A DNA stretch of 64,000 bases, from contig NZ_CP139559.1 of NCBI RefSeq assembly GCF_034263275.1, positions 1,426,001 to 1,490,000 on the forward strand, written 5' to 3'. Under the pieces are notes generated by a model that was given only the letters and a program-made list of their open reading frames with translations, ran no database searches and had not been told where the DNA came from. This DNA is from Mucilaginibacter sp. cycad4 (lineage in GTDB: Bacteria > Bacteroidota > Bacteroidia > Sphingobacteriales > Sphingobacteriaceae). Numbering within the stretch: position 1 is the first letter of the stretch; each line of letters begins with the position of its first letter. Both the position numbers and the translations under genes were made by a program. Of the stretch, positions 34,744 through 42,334 are shown in pieces.

Positions 34744-35781
34744 CTAAAAAGCTATTCCTTTAAGTCGTAAGCCTGCGCGCTCGTCCAGCCCGAACAATAA
34801 GTTCATGTTCTGTACTGCCTGGCCGGAAGCGCCTTTAAGTAAGTTATCCATTATGCTGATAATGAATATTTTGTTATCGTGTTTTTTTACCTGGATAAAG
34901 CATTTGTTGGTGTTCACAATTTGCTTTAAATCGATATTACGGTTGGTTACATGCGTAAATGGATGGCCATCGTAATAGTTTTGGTAAAGAGCTAAAGCTT
35001 CTTCCTCACTCAAATCGCTTTCAGTGTAAATTGAAGCAATAATGCCGCGGGTAAAGTCACCCCGATAGGGAATAAAGTTGATGGCCTTATCAAAACCCGC
35101 CTGTAATTGCCTTAACGACTGACCAATCTCATTCAAATGCTGGTGACTGAAAGCCTTGTAAACAGAAAGGTTATCGTTACGCCAGGTAAAATGCGAAGTA
35201 GGCGACAAGCTTTGGCCTGCACCGGTTGAGCCTGTTGTTGCTGTAACATGAACCTCATTATTCAGCAAACCCTTTGATGCCAGCGGAAGCAGCCCCAATT
35301 GCAAACAGGTAGCAAAGCAACCCGGATTGGCAATGTTAGCAGCCGTTTTAATGGCTTCGCGATTTAATTCAGGTAATCCGTAAACAAAGCTTTTACCGTT
35401 TAAAGTTGAGGTTTGATTAAGCCTGAAATCCTGGCTCAAGTCAATGATCTTAACTGAATCGGGAATAGCATTCGCTTCCAAAAACTTTTTAGCATCGCCA
35501 TGACCAACACAAAGGAAAAGTACATCAATATCTGTGGATAGCTCAGATGCAAATTTAAGATCGGTATCGCCAAACAGGTCGGTATGCACTTCGTAAACAT
35601 AGTTACCGGCATTGCTGTTGCTATGCACAAAAACTATCTCCACGTTAGGGTGGTTGATCAGGATCCGAAGCATTTCGCCCCCGGTGTACCCTGCACCACC
35701 AACTATACCTGCACGGACGCCCCCCCCGCCCCCTAAAGGGGATGCCTGATTGGTGGCTTTCTTATCTTTAAATTCTGTCAT
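34744..35781 (-). CDS. argC: N-acetyl-gamma-glutamyl-phosphate reductase
   Basis: 345 residues. Rossmann motif AGIVGGAGYTGGEMLRILINHP and catalytic Cys in ANPGCFATCLQLGLLPL; STGAGQSLSPTSHF and HQHLNEI follow. Reduces N-acylglutamyl phosphate to the semialdehyde. The protein has about 22 extra N-terminal residues, including ASPLGGGGGVRAG, encoded by a G/C palindrome (35719-35742). The only upstream start is ATG 35781, so the repeat is translated. Confidence 0.92.
   Translation of the reverse strand: MTEFKDKKATNQASPLGGGGGVRAGIVGGAGYTGGEMLRILINHPNVEIVFVHSNSNAGNYVYEVHTDLFGDTDLKFASELSTDIDVLFLCVGHGDAKKFLEANAIPDSVKIIDLSQDFRLNQTSTLNGKSFVYGLPELNREAIKTAANIANPGCFATCLQLGLLPLASKGLLNNEVHVTATTGSTGAGQSLSPTSHFTWRNDNLSVYKAFSHQHLNEIGQSLRQLQAGFDKAINFIPYRGDFTRGIIASIYTESDLSEEEALALYQNYYDGHPFTHVTNRNIDLKQIVNTNKCFIQVKKHDNKIFIISIMDNLLKGASGQAVQNMNLLFGLDERAGLRLKGIAF
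35719..35742. repeat. G/C palindrome copy inside the argC 5' coding end
   Basis: C-run then gccccctaaaggggatg on plus. It is read on minus as codons for SPLGGGGGVR of ArgC. Confidence 0.75.
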
Positions 35782-35799
35782 AATTTCAAACTATTGTTT

Positions 35800-35819
35800 C
35801 CCCTTTAGGGGTTAGGGGG
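35800..35819. repeat. G/C palindrome copy spanning the cupin gene's stop
   Basis: cccctttaggggttaggggg. On minus the gccccctaa part supplies Ala, Pro and the stop codon of the cupin gene. Confidence 0.75.
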
Positions 35820-36237
35820 CTAAATTTATCCGATCATTATTTGTAGATGGATATGAATATAAAATAAACTCGAGGTCGCTCCGGTCGTTATTGCTGATGA
35901 AATGCTTTTGACCGGGATGGATCTCAATGCCCTGTTCGGGCTTCAATACTGTAACCTCGCCGTCTATCGAAAACGTAGCCCGTCCTTTTAAAATAAAAAA
36001 TACTTGTGTGGCTTTTTCATGATAATGCAATTGCTCAGCAGTATCTGGCGGCATTAGCTCCTGCTTAACGGATAAAACGTCAGTATCAATGAAAGTCCAT
36101 CCATGGCAATCGTCGCCCCAGTTATAATGTTTTAAGCATTCGCCTTTTGAAAAAACGATGCCCCCTCCGCCCCCTGAAGGAGAGACTTGAACGTGTGATT
36201 GATTTGTTGGATCGGCCATTTTTTCTTTATTGAGCAT
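35812..36237 (-). CDS. Cupin-domain protein in the arginine operon
   Basis: 141 residues. Single cupin barrel with metal-type ligands: LHYHEKATQVFFILKGRA (HxH...E) and later GIEIHPGQKHFISN. Function unknown; possibly an isomerase or metabolite-binding protein. N-terminus VSPSGGGGGIV and C-terminus LAP are encoded by G/C palindromes. It starts inside the end of argG (11-bp overlap; ATG 36219 is an alternative start). Confidence 0.8.
   Translation of the reverse strand: MLNKEKMADPTNQSHVQVSPSGGGGGIVFSKGECLKHYNWGDDCHGWTFIDTDVLSVKQELMPPDTAEQLHYHEKATQVFFILKGRATFSIDGEVTVLKPEQGIEIHPGQKHFISNNDRSDLEFILYSYPSTNNDRINLAP
36160..36184. repeat. G/C palindrome copy inside the cupin 5' coding end
   Basis: gccccctccgccccctgaaggagag on plus, split over two family halves; read on minus as SPSGGGGG of the cupin protein. 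Confidence 0.75.
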
Positions 36238-37450
36238 TTGCTCCCCCTTCAGGGGGCTGGGGGGCGGCGTTAACCTTATGATAGATCATTACCTGGTTGC
36301 CAAATATTTTGGAGAAACCTTTAACGTCTTCGCCGCTCCATGCATTGTTCATTTCGCCATAGCTGCCAAACTTGTTCGACATCAGGTCGTACGGTGATTC
36401 GATACCTATTACCTGGAAGCGATATGGATGCAATTGAACAAATACTTTACCGGTAACATTTTTCTGGGTGTCGTTGAGGAACGCTTCGACATTGCGCATG
36501 ATAGGATCATGAAACTGGCCTTCATGCAGCCAGTTGCCGTAGAAAGATGATAACTGATCTTTCCATGAAAGCTGCCATTTGGTTAACACGTGTTTCTCTA
36601 AAGTATGGTGAGCTTTGATGATAACCATAGGGGCGGCGGCTTCAAAGCCAACTCGACCTTTAATGCCGATAATAGTATCACCAACGTGAATATCCCTGCC
36701 AATGCCATAAGGCTGAGCGATAGCCTGCAAAGCCTGGATAGCCTTGGTTGGATGATCATATTTTTCATCACCAATGGCTACTAATTCACCTTTTTCAAAA
36801 GTAAGCACAAGGTCTTTTACTTCAGATGCAGTTACCTGTGTAGGCCATGCTTCTTCAGGCAAGCCCAGGTTTGAAGTAAGTGTTTCTTTACCACCAACTG
36901 ATGTGCCCCAAATCCCTTTGTTGATAGAGTATTTAGCTTTCTCGAAGTTCATATCAACACCATGTTTTTTCAGGTATTCGATCTCTTCTTCGCGGCTCAG
37001 TTTCAGGTCGCGGATAGGGGTGATGATCTTTACTTCCGGAACAAGGATGTTAAAGATCATATCAAAACGCACCTGGTCGTTACCGGCACCGGTACTGCCA
37101 TGGGCAACAAATTCGGCACCAATTTCTTTAGCGTAATTAGCAATAGCAGTTGCCTGGCTTACGCGTTCGGCACTTACAGATAGCGGATAGGTGTTGTTTT
37201 TTAATACGTTACCGTAAATTAAAAAGCGTACGCAGGTATTGTAAAAGTTTTCGGTTTCATCAACCACATGGTGTGAAGTTACGCCCATTTTATAAGCGCG
37301 TTCTTCAACGCCTTTTAACTCTTCCTCGCTAAAACCGCCGGTATTTACAATAACCGAATGAACCTCATAACCAAGGTCCTTTGTTAAATAAATACAGCAA
37401 AATGAGGTATCCAAACCCCCGCTATAAGCTAATACTACTTTTTTCTTCAT
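36227..37450 (-). CDS. argG: Argininosuccinate synthase
   Basis: 407 residues. PP-loop VLAYSGGLDTSFCCIYL, AHGSTGAGNDQVRFD and YSINKGIWGTSVGG are diagnostic. Condenses citrulline and aspartate with ATP. The last residues (NAAPQPPEGGANAQ) come from a G/C palindrome and look like an added tail after HKV. Lies 94 bp downstream of the GNAT gene in the operon. argH is not in the window. Confidence 0.94.
   Translation of the reverse strand: MKKKVVLAYSGGLDTSFCCIYLTKDLGYEVHSVIVNTGGFSEEELKGVEERAYKMGVTSHHVVDETENFYNTCVRFLIYGNVLKNNTYPLSVSAERVSQATAIANYAKEIGAEFVAHGSTGAGNDQVRFDMIFNILVPEVKIITPIRDLKLSREEEIEYLKKHGVDMNFEKAKYSINKGIWGTSVGGKETLTSNLGLPEEAWPTQVTASEVKDLVLTFEKGELVAIGDEKYDHPTKAIQALQAIAQPYGIGRDIHVGDTIIGIKGRVGFEAAAPMVIIKAHHTLEKHVLTKWQLSWKDQLSSFYGNWLHEGQFHDPIMRNVEAFLNDTQKNVTGKVFVQLHPYRFQVIGIESPYDLMSNKFGSYGEMNNAWSGEDVKGFSKIFGNQVMIYHKVNAAPQPPEGGANAQ
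36241..36267. repeat. G/C palindrome copy inside the argG 3' coding end
   Basis: ctcccccttcaggggg followed by ctggggggcgg. Read on minus as AAPQPPEGGA of ArgG. Confidence 0.75.
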
Positions 37451-37479
37451 GTTTTTGGTGAGCTTAAAGCTAAAAGCAT

Positions 37480-37539
37480 AAGGCTTAAAGCTTTACTTAT
37501 CAATTATGGTGATCTGTTTTGTTAATTGTCATTAAGCCT
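37480..37539. repeat. AAGGCTTAA-type inverted repeat between the GNAT gene and argG
   Basis: aggcttaa (37480-37487) and ttaagcct (37532-37539) plus weaker agctt repeats. It may attenuate or process the operon transcript. Confidence 0.35.
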
Positions 37540-37544
37540 TCAGC

Positions 37545-38192
37545 TTAACTTTCCACGTGCCCTATACGTTTTTTGATGGCGTTTTCAATGCGCTCTAAAA
37601 GTGTCGCCTTGTGGGTTATGCGCTGCATCTTTTCTTCGTATTCTTTTTGTTTTTCGGCGGGATCAAAAAGCATAGCAGTGCACATGCAGTTTTTGCGACC
37701 TTTGCTGGTTAAAATATCAAAGTTTACGCAGCTTTTGCAGCCTGCCCAAAAGTTTTCATCCTGGGTAAGTTCGGAGTAGGTAACCGGCTCGTAGCCAAGC
37801 TCCGAGTTGATCTTCATTACAGCTAAACCGGTTGTTAATCCGAATATTTTGGCATCGGGATATTTGGTGCGCGATAACTGGAAAATGCGGTGCTTGATGG
37901 CCTTTGCCAATCCCGCCTTACGGAACTGCGGATTAACAATAAGGCCCGAGTTGGCAACAAAGTCGCCGTGGCTCCATGTTTCAATGTAGCAAAAACCGGC
38001 CCAGGTGCCGTCTTTATGCAAGGCTATAACCGCTTTGCCTTCCAACATTTTATTGGCAACATATTCGGGTGAACGTGTGGCTATACCAGTTCCGCGTGCC
38101 TTGGCCGATTCGGCCATCTCATCGCAAATCATAGTGGCATAATCTACATGCTGTGCAGTAGCAACCTGAATATCAAAATCTTGTATTGTCAT
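37545..38192 (-). CDS. GNAT acetyltransferase, candidate N-acylglutamate synthase
   Basis: 215 residues. GNAT acyl-CoA loop near NPQFRKAGLAKAIKHRIFQL, then a Cys cluster in AGCKSCVNFD and GRKNCMCTAMLF that may bind metal, and a basic C-terminal helix. It is the first gene of the GNAT-argG-cupin-argC-argD-argF' unit, with no classical argA or argJ in view, so it is the best candidate to acylate glutamate. From memory, a Bacteroides GNAT in a similar place has been linked to this step; I could not check. Confidence 0.75.
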   Translation of the reverse strand: MTIQDFDIQVATAQHVDYATMICDEMAESAKARGTGIATRSPEYVANKMLEGKAVIALHKDGTWAGFCYIETWSHGDFVANSGLIVNPQFRKAGLAKAIKHRIFQLSRTKYPDAKIFGLTTGLAVMKINSELGYEPVTYSELTQDENFWAGCKSCVNFDILTSKGRKNCMCTAMLFDPAEKQKEYEEKMQRITHKATLLERIENAIKKRIGHVES

Positions 38193-38626
38193 TTAAATAG
38201 ATAATTACCGTGAAATTAATTGGCTTTATCAGCCTTAAATAATTAGATGGTTTTTTTAAAAAGAAGTTTAAAAAACTCTTTTTGTGTGGGCAGGAGAAAA
38301 ATTAATTCAAACCCGGGGCATGTAGGTCCTTCGTCGGGGAGGGCAGTTTAAAAAAACAGTTGAACCCAAGGCAGCGGCAGCCGGAGCAAATGTTGCTCTT
38401 GTTGCGGGCTTATTTAAGCTTGGTGTATTCATTTTTTTTATTGAATTACTGTGTTTTTAATTTCGCTGCAAAATAGGCTATAAAATTTTATTTATACAAG
38501 AAAAAAATGTGATTATTTGTTGTTTGGTGAGTGGTTGATTAGGTTGATTGGGTGAATGGTTTTATTTTTATCGTAACTTTCTGGCCTGCAAGCGTAACTA
38601 CTCACCCAATCAACCTAATCAACCAT
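38193..38626. other. 434-bp spacer: arg operon leader, small ORF remnant and palindrome
   Basis: 38193-38280 is AT-rich and should hold the arg operon promoter; I see no clear ArgR box or consensus. 38326-38460 (plus) is an open frame without a start, reading KKTVEPKAAAAGANVALVAG then LFKLGVFIFFIELLCF, a possible membrane-protein remnant. 38526-38631 is a large inverted repeat listed separately. Confidence 0.4.
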
Positions 38627-38631
38627 TCACC
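38526..38631. repeat. 31-bp inverted repeat overlapping the ypdA stop
   Basis: Arms 38526-38556 and 38601-38631 match at 29 of 31 positions. Each arm also contains the direct repeat ggttgatt. The right arm includes the last codon and the TGA stop of ypdA, so the repeat contributes to the coding end. Confidence 0.8.
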
Positions 38632-39583
38632 TTTTTTCCACAATATCGGCGATAATCATATCAGCATGTACCCTTGAATTTTCGATAAACCAAAGGTGGG
38701 TATCCAGGCCGCCGCAAACCACGCCCGCAAGGTATAAACCGGGCATGTTTGTTTCCATGGTTTCGGGATTGTATTGGGGGATAAATTTATCTTCAGAAAG
38801 GATGATACCAAGCTTTTTAAGGAACTCAAAATTAGGTTTATAGCCTGTCATCGCCATTACAAAATCGTTGGGGATGGTAATTAATCCTTCCGGGGTTTTA
38901 ATGTCGACTTCGTTTTCCCTAATAGCTTCGAGATTTGAACTGAAATAGGCTTTAATGCTGCCTTCTTTAATGCGGTTAATAATATCGGGCCGTACCCAGT
39001 ATTTAACCCGGTTGCTCACTTCGCTGCCGCGGATCACCAATGTTACTTCGGCACCTTTACGGTAGGTTTCAAGCGCCACATCAATAGCCGAATTGCTTGA
39101 GCCAACTACCACCACTTTTTGCAGGGTATAATAATGAGGGTCCTGGTAATAGTGCTTTACTTTGGGGAGGTTTTCGCCGGGAATATCAAGGTTTACCGCA
39201 ATATCATAAAAGCCGGTTGACAGAATCACTTTTTTAGCCTGGTAGGTTGCCTTTTTTGTAATAATAGTATAAAAGCCATCTTCGGGTTTTACTTCGGTAA
39301 CTTCTTCAAAAAGATGAATAGGCAGGTTATTTGACAGTGCTACACGGCGGTAATACTCCAATGCATCGTTACGGGTAGGTTTGTTATGTACGGTAACAAA
39401 TGGAACGCCGCCAATCTCCAGTTTCTCGGAAGTTGAGAAAAATGTCATGGTAGCAGGATAGTTGTACAATGAATTTACAAGCGTGCCTTTTTCGACAATT
39501 ACAAAGCTTAAACCGGCTTTTTGAGCAGCAAGTCCGCAAGTTAAACCTATCGGGCCACCACCAATAATGAATATATCGAGCAT
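38627..39583 (-). CDS. ypdA: YpdA-family bacillithiol-disulfide reductase
   Basis: 318 residues, thioredoxin-reductase-like but without CxxC. FAD motif DIFIIGGGPIGLTCGLAA; NADPH motif VVVVGSSNSAIDVALET; C-terminal NMPGLYLAGVVCGGLDTH. YpdA reduces bacillithiol disulfide using NADPH in bacillithiol-making Firmicutes and Bacteroidota. The STGFYDIAVNLDIPGENLPK segment is typical. Confidence 0.88.
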   Translation of the reverse strand: MLDIFIIGGGPIGLTCGLAAQKAGLSFVIVEKGTLVNSLYNYPATMTFFSTSEKLEIGGVPFVTVHNKPTRNDALEYYRRVALSNNLPIHLFEEVTEVKPEDGFYTIITKKATYQAKKVILSTGFYDIAVNLDIPGENLPKVKHYYQDPHYYTLQKVVVVGSSNSAIDVALETYRKGAEVTLVIRGSEVSNRVKYWVRPDIINRIKEGSIKAYFSSNLEAIRENEVDIKTPEGLITIPNDFVMAMTGYKPNFEFLKKLGIILSEDKFIPQYNPETMETNMPGLYLAGVVCGGLDTHLWFIENSRVHADMIIADIVEKR

Positions 39584-39671
39584 TTATATACAGTTAAGAA
39601 ATTAAAGAAATCATGAACCGGTGCGGGGTCGGGGCATGTTTGCCGGTGCGGCAAAAATAAGAAAATAAAAA

Positions 39672-39770
39672 AGGGTAAGCTACTTTTATCGCGCCGCTCA
39701 ACTCTCTACCCTTGCTGTGTTCCCACCCTGGGGGAGTTCAAGAGGAGCTGGCCGTAAAAGACTTACCCCG
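39672..39770 (-). ncRNA. ffs: Signal recognition particle RNA, small bacterial type
   Basis: Minus-strand transcript of about 99 nt. 5' ggggtaag pairs with 3' cttaccctt; the distal hairpin contains cccagggtgggaacacagcaagggta, split here as cccagggtggg and aacacagcaaggg, the 4.5S helix 8 region. It is followed by a T-run (terminator) on minus. A TATATTTG -7 element lies 5 bp upstream of the predicted 5' end. Binds Ffh to target membrane proteins. Confidence 0.85.
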
Positions 39771-39773
39771 GCG

Positions 39774-39781
39774 CAAATATA
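39774..39781 (-). promoter_or_regulatory. -7 element TATATTTG of the SRP RNA gene
   Basis: Exact TAnnTTTG on minus, correctly spaced to the predicted RNA 5' end at about 39769-39770. No exact TTTG -33 box. Confidence 0.6.
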
Positions 39782-39812
39782 GAAAAAGGTAGCGTTTATG
39801 GTTAAGAAAATG

Positions 39813-40442
39813 TTAAAAAAGGCTTATCTGTTGATTTATAGATGGATAATTTTTAATTTGCTCTGCTATAGCCAGATTATCGTACATCGTTAACACGTTT
39901 TCATCTCCCCGAAATTCAAATTCCCGATAAGTTTTGGCATGCTGGTCGAGATCCAGCAACAAATTTTTCAAAATAGTAAGCCGGTTAACAACAAATTTTA
40001 CCTTCATTTCCCTCTTTTGAAAATGTGGCCAAAGCAGGTTAAATTGTTCGGGTGTTATGGCCCTTGCTACGGTAATATGAGGTATAGTACTACTATCGCC
40101 AACTATATCTTTTAGTAATTTAAGCCAGTATTGGTTTTGCCCGGTAAGTTTAAGCTTTGCAAAAATGGTTTTATTGTAGTTATTACCTTCATTAAAACAA
40201 TCAAACCCATCTATTTCAAAAATAGCCGGAGGCAGCAAACTAAGTTTCCTGCTCAGGAACGAGAAACCCTGAACGTCTACATCAAGCGGTTTACGCGGAT
40301 AATTATTTATAGTAATATGCGCCCGGGCATGCATGCTGGGGTAATTGCCTATAACGCGCTTTGCTTCGTTTTTTAGTTTCCGGATCATAACATCTACATG
40401 ATCAGGTATCGGGAGGATAAAATGATAAAATGCGTAGTCCAT
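39813..40442 (-). CDS. 2H phosphoesterase (2'-5' RNA ligase-like) B, with C-terminal clamp-like motif
   Basis: 209 residues from ATG 40442. The two catalytic HxT motifs are HIT at residues 42-44 and 122-124 (PHITVARAIT). The family (LigT/CPDase/AKAP7-like) opens or forms 2'-5' or cyclic phosphodiesters. The protein ends exactly with QISLF, a match to the beta-clamp-binding pattern QxxLF. It follows paralogue A by 10 bp, and a divergent DNA polymerase IV lies beyond. Substrate unknown. Confidence 0.82.
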   Translation of the reverse strand: MDYAFYHFILPIPDHVDVMIRKLKNEAKRVIGNYPSMHARAHITINNYPRKPLDVDVQGFSFLSRKLSLLPPAIFEIDGFDCFNEGNNYNKTIFAKLKLTGQNQYWLKLLKDIVGDSSTIPHITVARAITPEQFNLLWPHFQKREMKVKFVVNRLTILKNLLLDLDQHAKTYREFEFRGDENVLTMYDNLAIAEQIKNYPSINQQISLF

Positions 40443-40452
40443 GATTATTATT

Positions 40453-41073
40453 TTAAATGAATAAATTGATCTGATCGGGATCACCGGCTTTAAGCATTTC
40501 CAGCTCATCGCGGGTATAGCCGGGGCCGGTCATATTTTTAAATTCAAAAACTTTAAACTTATTCCATTTGGCAAAGGCATCAAGTGTATCCCGTTTTAAA
40601 ATGGTAAGTTCTTTAACCCAAAATGGCTCCAGCAACTTTTTATGCCTGAAATGCGGCCAAAGAGTATCAAAATCTTTTTCGTGGATATCGCGCACAACAG
40701 TTATGTGCGGGACGATATTCTTTTTGATACGCAGCGTCTTTTTTAAAGTGTTAAACCATTCGTCGGTAGCGGGCGTTGCGCGGATATTGGCATAAATGGT
40801 CATGCGGTTATGCAGGTGGGTGAAATGATAAAATCCATCCATGTGCAATAATACCGGGGGCATAGTATTCAGTCCCTGTTCCATCAAGTCCAGGTTTTTA
40901 TCGGCCATAAAAGGCTTTTGCCTTTCAAGATGCTGTACAGAGATATGAGCAGGCGAATCCATACTTTTATAATTGCCAATGAGCTTTGCCGATGCTTTTT
41001 TGTAACGCGCAATCTCATGCTTCACCATTTCGGGAGGGGATAATAACATCAGATAATCTTCATATATACTCAT
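40453..41073 (-). CDS. 2H phosphoesterase (2'-5' RNA ligase-like) A, with C-terminal clamp-like motif
   Basis: 206 residues from ATG 41073, chosen because it aligns with paralogue B; ATG 41085 is possible. HIS (about 43-45) and HIT (about 123-125, PHITVVRDI) form the 2H pair. The shared KLIGNYKSM...HI and LWPHF blocks show it is a tandem duplicate of B. C-terminus DQINLFI includes QINLF, again a QxxLF clamp-type motif. Divergent from dinB with about 76 bp between starts. Confidence 0.82.
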   Translation of the reverse strand: MSIYEDYLMLLSPPEMVKHEIARYKKASAKLIGNYKSMDSPAHISVQHLERQKPFMADKNLDLMEQGLNTMPPVLLHMDGFYHFTHLHNRMTIYANIRATPATDEWFNTLKKTLRIKKNIVPHITVVRDIHEKDFDTLWPHFRHKKLLEPFWVKELTILKRDTLDAFAKWNKFKVFEFKNMTGPGYTRDELEMLKAGDPDQINLFI

Positions 41074-41149
41074 TGGGCGTATCATTTTTGTTATTTCAAA
41101 TTTGCTAAAAAAATTAGTAAAATACCAAATTAATTTTCATATTTGTTGT

Positions 41150-42334
41150 GTGGAAGCTAAGCGGCATATTGTACATATCGACCTCGACTCGTTTTTCGTT
41201 TCGGTGGAACGAAAGTTTCATCCCGAGCTGATCGGTAAGCCTGTGATCATCGGTGGTTCGCCCGAAAGGGGAGTGGTAGCTTCATGCAGTTATGAGGCGA
41301 GGGCATTTGGTGTGCATTCGGCAATGCCTACCAAGCAGGCACTTAAGCTTTGCCCGCATGCAATCCTTATCCGCGGATCGCACGGGCGGTATGGGGAGGC
41401 CTCGCGGGAGGTTACACAGATCATTCACGATACGGTGCCTTTGTACCAAAAAACATCGGTTGATGAGTTTTATATAGATTATACCGGCATGGATCGTTTT
41501 TATGATTGCTACCACGAAGCAAGTAAGCTAAGGCAGAAGATCACAAAGGAAACCGGTCTGCCTATTTCATTTGGCATGGCATCCGGCAAAACGATAGCTA
41601 AAATGGCCACCAACCAGGCCAAGCCCAACGGACAAATGTTTGTAAAACATGGTGATGAGTTGAAATTTCTGGCCCCGCTAAATATCGGTAAGATCCCAGG
41701 CTTGGGAGAGAGCACCTGCAATAAGTTATATCAATATGGCATTGAAAAGATAGGCGATTTGCAGCGTACCAATATCCGCTTCCTTGAAACCATTTTCGGG
41801 AAATACGGGCATTCACTTTGGGAAAAAGCTAATGGGATAGACCATGGTGAAATCGTTGCTAACTCCGACAGGAAATCCATCAGCACAGAGCATACTTTTC
41901 ATACCAACGTGTCCGACCATCGTACCCTTGAAACTACTTTAGTGTCCATGACCGAGGAGCTGTCCTCAAAACTCAGGCGAGAGAACAAACTTTCATCATG
42001 CCTGGCTATCAAACTGCGTTATGGCAATTTTGAAACACATACCCAGCAGCAAAAAATAGCACTTACAGCGGCCGAACATATCCTGATTCCTGGTGTGAAA
42101 AACCTGCTTAAAATGGCCTGGGACCAGCATCGTCCCATCAGGCTGATAGGTGTAAGGCTGAGCGATCTTTGTACCGGCAGCTATCAGATCAACCTGTTTG
42201 AGGACAATGAAGAACGCATCAAACTTTACCAGGCTATGGATCAGATCAACTTTAAGTTTGGCGATAAAACCGTTTGCCGGGCTGCGGGGATGGAGATCGG
42301 GACAAGGAATTTTAATCCATTTATGCGGGGCTGA
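41150..42334 (+). CDS. dinB: DNA polymerase IV (Y-family, DinB)
   Basis: About 394 residues from GTG 41150, which places the conserved HIDLDSFFVSVERK nine residues in; the longer TTG frame is unlikely. Catalytic residues in IDLDSFF and VDEFYIDYTG. HhH thumb region IGKIPGLGESTCNKLYQYG; little-finger domain after about 235. QINLF near 346-350 (GSYQINLFED) is the sliding-clamp motif. Translesion synthesis, usually damage-induced. No LexA-type operator was recognised. Confidence 0.92.
   Translation: MEAKRHIVHIDLDSFFVSVERKFHPELIGKPVIIGGSPERGVVASCSYEARAFGVHSAMPTKQALKLCPHAILIRGSHGRYGEASREVTQIIHDTVPLYQKTSVDEFYIDYTGMDRFYDCYHEASKLRQKITKETGLPISFGMASGKTIAKMATNQAKPNGQMFVKHGDELKFLAPLNIGKIPGLGESTCNKLYQYGIEKIGDLQRTNIRFLETIFGKYGHSLWEKANGIDHGEIVANSDRKSISTEHTFHTNVSDHRTLETTLVSMTEELSSKLRRENKLSSCLAIKLRYGNFETHTQQQKIALTAAEHILIPGVKNLLKMAWDQHRPIRLIGVRLSDLCTGSYQINLFEDNEERIKLYQAMDQINFKFGDKTVCRAAGMEIGTRNFNPFMRG

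Noticed and set aside
38193..38280. Riboswitch or T-box leader before the arg operon
   Set aside because: Only a 4-bp hairpin (ggct/agcc) and AT-rich sequence; no T-box or known aptamer motif.
38326..38460. Short plus-strand gene in the GNAT-ypdA spacer
   Set aside because: Open and protein-like (ending FIELLCF) but with no start codon; kept only as a possible remnant in the spacer note.
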